Source: Candidatus Woesearchaeota archaeon
Lineage (GTDB): Archaea > Nanobdellota > Nanobdellia > Woesearchaeales > JACQSR01
Direction: 5' to 3'
DNA length: 5,514 nt
NCBI GenBank assembly: GCA_023255615.1
Contig: JAHFLI010000036.1
Coordinates: 1-5,514 of the forward strand
How positions within the stretch are numbered: position 1 is the first letter of the stretch; every line of letters begins with the position of its first letter. The translations under genes and the position numbers were made by a program. Below are positions 1-5,029 of this stretch, one piece after another. The notes beneath the pieces were generated by a model that was given only the letters and a program-made list of their open reading frames with translations, had not been told where the DNA came from and made no database searches.

Positions 1-49
1 TTCCAGATTTAGACCACACTATTCTGCCTTTCTTATCTAAAAGAGTATT

Positions 50-113
50 ACCGCGCAAGATTAGTGTTTGACCATTCTTTTATACTATTACCTTCTATAA
101 TATGACCGCGCAA
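50..113. repeat. Pair of 9-bp direct repeats upstream of the RelA/SpoT gene
   Basis: The 9-mer ACCGCGCAA occurs at 50-58 and again at 105-113, 55 bp apart, in otherwise AT-rich DNA. A 7-bp inverted pair, GTGTTTG (64-70) and CAAACAC (111-117), overlaps the second copy. The second copy ends 8 bp before the TATA-like box of the downstream gene, so a regulatory role is conceivable. Nothing in the sequence ties the repeats to a known protein, and two copies could be coincidence. Confidence 0.3.
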
Positions 114-121
114 ACACAAGA

Positions 122-129
122 TTTATATA
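122..129 (+). promoter_or_regulatory. Archaeal TATA box of the RelA/SpoT gene
   Basis: TTTATATA, centred about 27 nt upstream of the ATG at 153, is close to the archaeal TATA consensus. The flank before it (ACAAGA) is purine-rich, as a TFB recognition element would be. Spacing predicts transcription starting at or next to the ATG, so the mRNA is probably leaderless. No Shine-Dalgarno sequence precedes the start. Confidence 0.6.
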
Positions 130-152
130 TGGATAAGAGTAGCATATAGATT

Positions 153-1217
153 ATGGTGTGGGAAACACAGAAATTTACTAAAAAAGAAATAAATAAAGCA
201 GGAGATATACTAATTAATGATACTGCTTCAGAACAAGAAAAAGAAAGGGCTATTGAAATTCTGAATAATTGGAGAGCTTGTCATAGTTATCCATTACATA
301 TTTTTCAGATGACTTTAAAGAACAAAGCATTAAAGGTAGACAATTCTCCTTTAACTGCACAACGATTAAAACGTATCCCTGCAATTATTTACAAATTGAA
401 GAGAAGCTATGATGGTCGTAAACCATCTATGAAACTGTTTCAAATGCAAGACCTGGGTGGATGTAGGGCAATTGTGACAACAATAAATCAAGCAAGAGAA
501 TTGTGTGATAATTGTTATCTCAGAGGAGATTTAAAACATAAAAGAGTAGTATTTAAAGATTATATTAAGACCCCTAAACCTGATGGATATAGAAGTATCC
601 ATATTATCTATGAATATAAAAGTGATAAAGGAAAGAAGGAATATAATGGGTTACGCGTGGAAGTTCAGATAAGGTCAAACCTACAACATATTTGGGCGAC
701 AGCTATTGAGACTGTTGATTTATTCACGAGACAGGCAATTAAATCAAGTGAAGGACACCCTGATTGGGCAGATTTTTTTAGATTAGTCAGCTCTGCCTTT
801 GCTAAAATGGAAAATTGTGAATGCGTTCCCAATACACCTAATGATAAGAAGGAGTTGTATTCTCAGATAAAACAAAAAGAAAATATGCTGAATGTCATAA
901 CCAGAATGAAGGGATGGACAAATGCAATGCATTTCTTTGATGAAGAAATCAAAGGAAAAAAAAGAAATGTTCAGTTTTTTTTGTTGGAGTTAGACATAAT
1001 AGGAAGTAAATTAAATATATCCTCTTATACGAAAGAAGAAGAACAAAAAGCGATTAATGATTATTCTGCCATTGAAAAGAGGCATAGTGGTAGAAAAGAT
1101 TATGACATGGTTCTTGTAGGAGTAGATACTACCGCTGATTTAAAAAAAGCATATCCTAATTATTTTGTAGACACAAATGAATTTGTTGTTAATCTTCAGA
1201 AGATATTAAATTATTAA
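153..1217 (+). CDS. Stand-alone RelA/SpoT-domain nucleotidyltransferase (alarmone synthetase-like, possible toxin)
   Basis: This 354-residue protein carries a RelA/SpoT synthetase domain (about residues 65-200) but no HD hydrolase, TGS or ACT domain. Family members transfer pyrophosphate from ATP to a nucleotide (making (p)ppGpp or (p)ppApp) or, in toxic forms, to the tRNA CCA end. Visible motifs are RLKR (71-74), the metal-binding Asp in D100-LGGCR, the G-loop KPDGYRSIH (142-150, Tyr146 expected to stack on the acceptor base), the catalytic Glu170 in VEVQIR, and HIWATAIE (179-186). All key residues are present, so activity is likely. The C-terminal 130 residues, with FFLLELD (276-281 region) and AYPNYFVDT (333-341), match from memory a bacterial family of about 350 residues that often sits in accessory regions. 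Arginine codons are 15 AGA/AGG to 4 CGN, against 2 to 12 in rtcA next door, which suggests recent transfer. No antitoxin gene is adjacent. The domain is certain; the acceptor and biological role are not. Confidence 0.9.
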   Translation: MVWETQKFTKKEINKAGDILINDTASEQEKERAIEILNNWRACHSYPLHIFQMTLKNKALKVDNSPLTAQRLKRIPAIIYKLKRSYDGRKPSMKLFQMQDLGGCRAIVTTINQARELCDNCYLRGDLKHKRVVFKDYIKTPKPDGYRSIHIIYEYKSDKGKKEYNGLRVEVQIRSNLQHIWATAIETVDLFTRQAIKSSEGHPDWADFFRLVSSAFAKMENCECVPNTPNDKKELYSQIKQKENMLNVITRMKGWTNAMHFFDEEIKGKKRNVQFFLLELDIIGSKLNISSYTKEEEQKAINDYSAIEKRHSGRKDYDMVLVGVDTTADLKKAYPNYFVDTNEFVVNLQKILNY

Positions 1218-1269
1218 ACTTAGTTATTTGCCCCGCTTCCTTAACGTCATTTGCTTTACGCCCTATTGG

Positions 1270-1285
1270 CAAAAAGGTCAAAATC
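1270..1285 (-). terminator. Possible T-rich terminator after rtcA
   Basis: Read on the minus strand, about 65-80 nt past the rtcA stop, there are two T-runs (T4 at 1283-1280 and T5 at 1275-1271). Archaeal intrinsic termination needs little more than a T-run in the transcript, and no stable hairpin is required. The call rests only on these short runs within the otherwise featureless 1218-1348 gap, so it is weak. Confidence 0.25.
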
Positions 1286-1348
1286 AACCTCAACGCACCA
1301 CCTACCTCACCAACTGCTTACACACCAGAACCGGGTGGAGGAAGATCG

Positions 1349-2437
1349 TCACGAAATCGTTTTAACTATTCGAAGAGTTTCATCAACCTCAAATACCTTT
1401 CCTAAGAATTTCTCAATGGTATAGATATTTGTTCTCGTATGTGGGGTTATTTCCGTTGTTTTGATGATTGATTTTGAGGTCAGCGCCATCAATGGAAGAA
1501 TTTGATCAGTACAGTGGGGATCTGCAGGGGCTTTTGAAGCGATATATTGTTTTAATTTTCCTGCTGCTTCCTCTCCAACAATTTCGGCGCGTTTGCTGCG
1601 CTCTCCTAATGCATCTGCACCTAAGCGAATGGGATTTTCCTCATCAATTTCTTCCGGATTTTTTGAAAAAATGGCCCACAACGTAATACCAGAACCAGTC
1701 GACAATGTTTTGGAATATTCCGTTCGGATAGAAATAGGAACGTTCAAATAAGAAAGAATAGAACGAGCGGCTTTTCCTTGTCGTTCTGCGACTTGCTGCT
1801 GCTCTAAATCGGAAGAAGCATGAGAGACACCTTTTATGGACATTAATGAATATTGTTCATCAAGAATTAGTTTAGGTCCATTTTCTTTCAGGTGATGAAA
1901 TGTTGCACGATCATCCGTCAAGGTGTGATGTGGTTTAATAAACAGTTCAACTTCTCCTCCGCCTTTTGGATAATATCCACGTCTGACTAACATTGATTTT
2001 ATTTCTGCAAATTTTTTGTATTGTGGCAAGAGAACAGATTCAAAATATTCATATGGTGATGCAAAGATTCCTGATGTTCCTCCTTTGATTTTCAAATGAA
2101 CTTTTTTATCGGCGAATAACGATGGGAGAAGAATTCCTTGAAGTAATAACGGAATAGATCCTGCAGTTTGAATGTCGATGCTTATTGTTTTTCCTTCAAT
2201 AGGCCCTGGAATAAAAGTAATTTCTGTTGATCCGAGATGATTGCCATCTACTTTTGCATTGCACAATTTTTGGAGCGCTTCGACGCAATACAGATGCTGA
2301 TGTTTTAATCCAGGATCTGGGCGCTTCGATCGTATCTGTGTTGCATGGAAGGGTTGTTGTGTTAATGCAGAGAGTGCTAAGGCTGTTCGAATAATTTGTC
2401 CTCCGCCTTCAAGATACGATCCACCAATTTCTATCAT
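1349..2437 (-). CDS. rtcA: RNA 3'-terminal phosphate cyclase RtcA
   Basis: RtcA converts a 3'-phosphate at an RNA end into a 2',3'-cyclic phosphate, using ATP through an adenylated-histidine intermediate, in the cytoplasm. At 362 residues it is slightly longer than the usual 340 or so. Visible signatures are the N-terminal GGSYLEGGGQIIRTALALS (5-23), RPDPGLKHQHL (39-49), GGTSGIFASP (119-128), RRGYYPKGGGEVEL (152-165) and SKRAEIVGEEAA (281-292). The motif DPHCTDQILPLMAL (306-319) contains His308, which matches the adenylated His309 of the E. coli enzyme. It ends with the family's HTRTNIYTIEKFLG segment (333-345). The ATG is supported by a TATA box about 27 nt upstream. It follows the ZIP gene on the same strand after 39 bp but appears to have its own promoter. 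No rtcB or archease gene is in the window. Arginine codons are mostly CGN, taken here as the host pattern. Confidence 0.96.
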   Translation of the reverse strand: MIEIGGSYLEGGGQIIRTALALSALTQQPFHATQIRSKRPDPGLKHQHLYCVEALQKLCNAKVDGNHLGSTEITFIPGPIEGKTISIDIQTAGSIPLLLQGILLPSLFADKKVHLKIKGGTSGIFASPYEYFESVLLPQYKKFAEIKSMLVRRGYYPKGGGEVELFIKPHHTLTDDRATFHHLKENGPKLILDEQYSLMSIKGVSHASSDLEQQQVAERQGKAARSILSYLNVPISIRTEYSKTLSTGSGITLWAIFSKNPEEIDEENPIRLGADALGERSKRAEIVGEEAAGKLKQYIASKAPADPHCTDQILPLMALTSKSIIKTTEITPHTRTNIYTIEKFLGKVFEVDETLRIVKTIS

Positions 2438-2459
2438 GAAAAAAGAAGGGATTTACGGT

Positions 2460-2467
2460 CTTATAAA
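2460..2467 (-). promoter_or_regulatory. Archaeal TATA box of rtcA
   Basis: On the minus strand TTTATAAG is centred about 27 nt before the rtcA ATG, inside the 39-bp gap after the ZIP stop codon. It predicts a leaderless or nearly leaderless rtcA transcript, so rtcA need not depend on read-through from the transporter. The start codon is preceded by a pyrimidine tract (CCCTTCTTTTTTC) in place of any ribosome binding site. Its six-T run could also end the upstream ZIP transcript. Confidence 0.55.
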
Positions 2468-2476
2468 TGTTGGTGA

Positions 2477-3223
2477 TTATTCAATCAATAATAATAGCAC
2501 CATTACTCCAACCCCTGCGCAGAAAGTTGCAAGCTGAATGAGTGATTTTCTCACCCGTACTTCTTTGTGAAGTTCTGGAATGAGATCAGATCCCGCAATG
2601 TAGATAAAAGTTCCGGCAGCAAAAGGGACTAAATACAGAGTTGTTTTCTCAACGAAAGAAGAGGCAAGTAACGCAACAATCGCTCCCAGAAATGCCGTCA
2701 ATGCAGTTAAGAAATTGAAAAGCAATGCTTTAGTCCGAGAAAATCCGCCGTGCAGAAGAATTCCGAAATCTCCAATTTCTTGAGGAATTTCGTGCAAAAC
2801 AACTGCAAGAGTCGTTGCAAGGCCAACGGGAACGCTCACTACATATGCTGCACCAATAATCAGGCCATCGATGAAATTATGCACGCCATCGCCGAAGAGG
2901 TTCATGAACGCAAAAGGGTGAGAGTGAGTTTTCGTTGTCGGAAGATGGCAATGTTGCCAATGAATAAATTTCTCCAAAATAAATGAAAAGACGATGCCGA
3001 AGATGACCGACAATGACACAGTCAAACTGAAAACGGACTGCGCAGCTTCGGGGAGCAGATGTAAAAAGGCATCTCCGAACAACGCACCAGCTGAAAAACT
3101 GACCATGTACAGCAATAATTTATTGAGTCGATCTGTTTTTATTGAAAGGGTCAATACTCCGATAAGAGAAATTAAACTAACAACAAGAACGCTGACCAAC
3201 GTGTAAAGCCATATAGTGCCCAT
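2477..3223 (-). CDS. ZIP-family divalent metal transporter
   Basis: This 248-residue integral membrane protein should import zinc, or another divalent metal such as iron or manganese, into the cytoplasm. About eight membrane segments are readable: roughly residues 5-27, 35-57, 65-86, 112-132, 134-158, 165-190, 197-213 and 228-247. The metal site is clear: HNFIDG (115-120) in segment 4 and HEIPQEIGDFGILLHGG (144-160) in segment 5, the latter typical of the LIV-1-like branch. HLLPEA (55-60) and SDLIPELH (212-219) also fit the family. A short His-rich loop (His88, 91, 93, 100, 102) between segments 3 and 4 is the usual variable metal-binding loop. The ATG is fixed by a TATA box about 26 nt upstream. 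The gene is divergent from a Fur-family regulator, with a palindromic operator candidate between them, so repression in metal-replete cells is likely. Zinc is the best guess, but the sequence does not settle the metal. Confidence 0.93.
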   Translation of the reverse strand: MGTIWLYTLVSVLVVSLISLIGVLTLSIKTDRLNKLLLYMVSFSAGALFGDAFLHLLPEAAQSVFSLTVSLSVIFGIVFSFILEKFIHWQHCHLPTTKTHSHPFAFMNLFGDGVHNFIDGLIIGAAYVVSVPVGLATTLAVVLHEIPQEIGDFGILLHGGFSRTKALLFNFLTALTAFLGAIVALLASSFVEKTTLYLVPFAAGTFIYIAGSDLIPELHKEVRVRKSLIQLATFCAGVGVMVLLLLIE

Positions 3224-3245
3224 AAAGGCATTACTGGAGTATATC

Positions 3246-3253
3246 TTTAAATA
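3246..3253. promoter_or_regulatory. Shared TATA-like element of the divergent ZIP and Fur-family genes
   Basis: The plus strand reads TTTAAATA and the minus strand TATTTAAA, so a self-complementary TTTAAA core can serve either direction. It is centred about 26 nt from the ZIP ATG (3223) and about 31 nt from the regulator ATG (3281), predicting a leaderless ZIP mRNA and a leader of about 5 nt for the regulator. I see no better TATA candidate for either gene in the 57-bp spacer. Confidence 0.5.
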
Positions 3254-3254
3254 C

Positions 3255-3279
3255 CTTATTGATTTTTATTATCAATAAG
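3255..3279. promoter_or_regulatory. Fur-box-like operator, perfect 9-7-9 palindrome
   Basis: CTTATTGAT (3255-3263) and ATCAATAAG (3271-3279) are exact reverse complements around a 7-nt AT-rich spacer. The core 3260-3274 (TGATTTTTATTATCA) agrees with the bacterial Fur 7-1-7 consensus TGATAATnATTATCA at 12 of 14 defined positions. The site lies directly between a metal transporter and a Fur-family regulator. It abuts the shared TATA element on the side where TFB would bind for the ZIP promoter, and it covers the predicted start point of the regulator gene. A bound dimer would therefore block both promoters, giving metal-dependent repression and autoregulation. The palindrome is directly seen; the binding protein is inferred. 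Confidence 0.7.
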
Positions 3280-3280
3280 A

Positions 3281-3655
3281 ATGACACGGCCAATACGATC
3301 AACAAAACAAAAACAGATGATGGAAGATGAACTTTCTTCTCTCTCTTCATTTTTTACGGCAGAAGAATTTTTTAAGAGTATCAAAAAGAAAAATAAGAAT
3401 ATCGGCATTGCAACAGTGTATCGCTTTTTGAACAATTACGTTCACAAGGATCTTTTGCATTCGTATCAATGCGATCGCCGAACGCTGTATTCAAAAGAGC
3501 ACAACAATCATTGCCATTTTTTTTGCCAGAAATGTGGAAAAAGAATTCATTTTGATATACGCTCGCTTGATTTCATGAAAAAAAATATCCACGGCGAGAT
3601 TTGCCATTTTCAAATTGACGTGCATGGAATTTGTCTTAGGTGTTTAGAACATTGA
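3281..3655 (+). CDS. Fur-family metal-responsive transcriptional regulator
   Basis: This 124-residue protein is short for the Fur/Zur/PerR family (usually about 135-150). Residues 1-65 form a winged helix with the recognition helix IGIATVYRFLNNY (41-53), matching the family's isxaTVYR pattern. The C-terminal half is the dimerisation and metal domain. HCHFFCQKCGKRIHF (77-91) supplies Cys82 and Cys85, and HGICLRCLEH (115-124) supplies Cys118 and Cys121, completing a Cys4 structural zinc site. His77, His79 and nearby His/Asp residues are candidates for the sensing site. With metal bound, such proteins usually repress uptake genes. Divergent transcription from a ZIP carrier across a Fur-box-like palindrome makes that carrier the obvious target, along with the regulator itself. 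Zur-like zinc sensing is favoured by the ZIP neighbour, but Fur or Mur specificity cannot be excluded from sequence. Confidence 0.92.
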   Translation: MTRPIRSTKQKQMMEDELSSLSSFFTAEEFFKSIKKKNKNIGIATVYRFLNNYVHKDLLHSYQCDRRTLYSKEHNNHCHFFCQKCGKRIHFDIRSLDFMKKNIHGEICHFQIDVHGICLRCLEH

Positions 3656-3686
3656 CGATTTCTCGACGACGAATAACAATCGTTAA
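3652..3686 (+). other. Weak hairpin across the regulator stop codon
   Basis: TTGACGATT (3652-3660) can pair with AATCGTTAA (3678-3686) through nine pairs, one of them G-U, around a 17-nt loop. It spans the stop codon of the Fur-family gene and precedes the promoter of the next gene. No T-run follows, so it is not a standard terminator, and the pairing may be chance. Confidence 0.2.
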
Positions 3687-3689
3687 GCA

Positions 3690-3702
3690 TATAAAATATA
3701 TA
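3690..3702 (+). promoter_or_regulatory. Candidate TATA region of the 146-residue hypothetical gene
   Basis: An uninterrupted A/T tract, TATAAAATATATA, sits 37-49 nt before the ATG at 3739. It would give a transcript with a leader of roughly 15-20 nt. A second, poorer candidate (GATAAATTA, 3712-3720) would give a leaderless transcript. Either supports the start at 3739 over the upstream GTG at 3640, because transcription would begin after the GTG. Confidence 0.4.
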
Positions 3703-3738
3703 CCTAATATTGATAAATTAGCTTGTCATCCTCAGATT

Positions 3739-4179
3739 ATGCCTCACCTTGCATTAAAACCTTATGGAATTGATGGATCGCCACTTTCTGTTGAAAATGT
3801 GTTCCCCGGTCATGTTCTTTTGGCGCCACCTCGCTCAGTTATTGGCCGTAGGAATCCTTTAGCATATGGTCTTGTGGTTGGTGATTTTTCATATCATACA
3901 CAAGATTACAAAGTCGTTGCTGTCTCTGATGATGGAGACCATTCTCAAACCGCGGCGGGAGACTGGGCGCATGATGGAAAATTTAGAGTTTTTGGAACGG
4001 CGACAAACGGTAATGGAGTTCCTTATCACATGGACGTTCCCTCAGAAGAGGAAATTAAAGGGATGGCTGCCTATCTTGTCAACTATCAGCCACCGTCAGA
4101 ATCAGGTAGATCTGAATCGTTAGTTGGACTTTTAGCCCAAAAACTCCCTCCAGGAATACAGCGTTTTCTCCACGTTTAG
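3739..4179 (+). CDS. Conserved-looking hypothetical protein, 146 residues
   Basis: I do not recognise this family. The protein is soluble-looking, without signal peptide, membrane segment or cysteines. The first 115 residues are rich in Gly, Asp, His and short hydrophobic runs (VFPGHVLLAPPRSVIGRR, AYGLVVGDFSYH, YKVVAVSDDGDHS), suggesting a beta-rich fold. After MDVPSEEEIKGMAAYLVNYQ comes a Ser/Pro/Glu linker, then a short basic tail with LVGLLAQKLPPGIQRFL. The frame is open back to a GTG at 3640, which would overlap the Fur-family gene by 16 bp. I prefer the ATG at 3739 because the promoter-like A/T tract lies between the two starts and the extension reads as non-coding (basic, ISRRRITIVKHIKYIP). 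It lies between the regulator and mutY on the same strand, but both sides have promoter-like sequence, so no shared operon is implied. That it is a gene is likely from its length and composition; its function is unknown. Confidence 0.65.
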   Translation: MPHLALKPYGIDGSPLSVENVFPGHVLLAPPRSVIGRRNPLAYGLVVGDFSYHTQDYKVVAVSDDGDHSQTAAGDWAHDGKFRVFGTATNGNGVPYHMDVPSEEEIKGMAAYLVNYQPPSESGRSESLVGLLAQKLPPGIQRFLHV

Positions 4180-4186
4180 ACAATTC

Positions 4187-4194
4187 TTTTAAAC
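4187..4194 (+). promoter_or_regulatory. Archaeal TATA box of the mutY-like gene
   Basis: TTTTAAAC is centred about 26 nt before the ATG at 4216, again the leaderless spacing. This decides the start: the in-frame TTG at 4198 would lie only about 8 nt after the box, upstream of the predicted transcription start, and so could not be translated from this promoter. Confidence 0.5.
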
Positions 4195-4215
4195 TTCTTG
4201 TGTATCAATACCTGC

Positions 4216-5025
4216 ATGAAATTGTCCCCGTCCCATATTCGTTCTTTCCAACATAACGTGTTCGCTTATTATAAAAAATATGGGAGAGATCTTCCGTGGA
4301 GAAAAACGACAAATCCCTATTATATCCTTCTTTCTGAAATTATGCTGCAGCAAACGCAAGTTGATCGAGTCATTCAATATTATCATCGATGGACTACAAA
4401 ATGGCCGCATGTTGTAGATCTTGCACGCGCAGATCGACGAGAAGTTCTTCAAGAATGGATGGGACTGGGGTATAACAATCGCGCAATAAATATACATAAA
4501 GCCGCTCAAAAAATTATCGAGAGTTATAATGGTGATGTGATTGCCGCAATGAAAAATTATAAGGATATTCCAGGGGTCGGTCCATATATTAGTCATGCAG
4601 TAAGAATTTTTTCTGGTAATGAAGATACCGTAACCGTTGATACCAATATTCGTCGTATTCTTATTCATGAATTTCATCTACATAAAAAAATATCTGACAA
4701 TGAGTTATGGGATATTGCAGAACACTGTTTGCCAAAAGGAAAAAGCAGAGATTGGCATAACGCATTAATGGATTATGGTGCAACATTACTGACATCGCGG
4801 AAAACGGGAATCAGACCAAAAACACAGCAGTCACCATTTGAAGGATCTGATCGACAGATTCGTGCGCAGATTATTCGTCATTTACTGAATAATGTTAGTG
4901 TTGAGTTTTCTGAGATATGTTCAAGATTTTCAATCGAAAAAAATAGATTAGACAAAATAATTTATTCATTGATTAAAGATGGGCTTGTTTTTAGAGATAA
5001 AGAGGTTATAAGGTTAAAAGTGTAA
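4216..5025 (+). CDS. mutY: MutY-like A/G mismatch adenine DNA glycosylase lacking the Fe-S cluster
   Basis: MutY removes adenine mispaired with 8-oxoguanine or guanine in DNA. This 269-residue version has the HhH-GPD core. LPWRKTTNPYYILLSEIMLQQTQVDRV (26-52) contains the catalytic Glu41. The helix-hairpin-helix IPGVGPYISHAV (118-129) has Tyr124 where MutY of Geobacillus has Tyr and EndoIII has Lys. VDTNIRRI (141-148) holds catalytic Asp142. The WMGLGYNNRA segment (81-90) is also typical. None of the four cluster cysteines is present: after NALMDYGA (182-189) the sequence runs LLTSRKTGIRPKTQ, and the only cysteines are 171 and 235. In place of the cluster loop is QSPFEGSDRQ (205-214), a motif I recall from a cluster-less archaeal group often mislabelled HesB. 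The last 55 residues resemble a winged helix, and the Nudix-like 8-oxoG-reading domain is absent. The start at 4216 is chosen over TTG 4198 by promoter spacing. The fold is certain; substrate preference is inferred. Confidence 0.9.
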   Translation: MKLSPSHIRSFQHNVFAYYKKYGRDLPWRKTTNPYYILLSEIMLQQTQVDRVIQYYHRWTTKWPHVVDLARADRREVLQEWMGLGYNNRAINIHKAAQKIIESYNGDVIAAMKNYKDIPGVGPYISHAVRIFSGNEDTVTVDTNIRRILIHEFHLHKKISDNELWDIAEHCLPKGKSRDWHNALMDYGATLLTSRKTGIRPKTQQSPFEGSDRQIRAQIIRHLLNNVSVEFSEICSRFSIEKNRLDKIIYSLIKDGLVFRDKEVIRLKV

Positions 5026-5029
5026 TCAT

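Noticed and set aside
3..71. An open frame from the left edge that could be the last 22 codons of an upstream gene.
   Set aside because: It is too short to judge, has no recognisable motif, and ends in a repeat-containing region; chance open frames of this length are common.
506..520. A 15-mer matching the Fur 7-1-7 consensus at 12 of 14 positions.
   Set aside because: It lies deep inside the RelA/SpoT coding sequence, away from any promoter, and lacks long exact arms; it shows how often such matches arise in AT-rich DNA.
1228..1365. A 45-codon plus-strand frame from a TTG in the gap after the RelA/SpoT gene.
   Set aside because: It has a non-ATG start, no promoter-like box at the right spacing, runs into the end of rtcA, and resembles no known protein.
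2474..2487. Short inverted repeat TGATT/AATCA just upstream of the rtcA TATA box, as a possible second regulator site.
   Set aside because: The arms are only 5 bp, the spacing does not fit the 9-7-9 site, and it overlaps the end of the ZIP coding sequence.
3640..3738. N-terminal extension of the 146-residue protein to the GTG at 3640.
   Set aside because: It would overlap the Fur-family gene, reads as low-complexity basic sequence, and contains the promoter-like A/T tract, so translation from there is unlikely.
4189..4677. A 162-codon minus-strand frame opposite mutY.
   Set aside because: It is antisense to a clear glycosylase gene, has a composition typical of a shadow frame, and shows no motif of its own.
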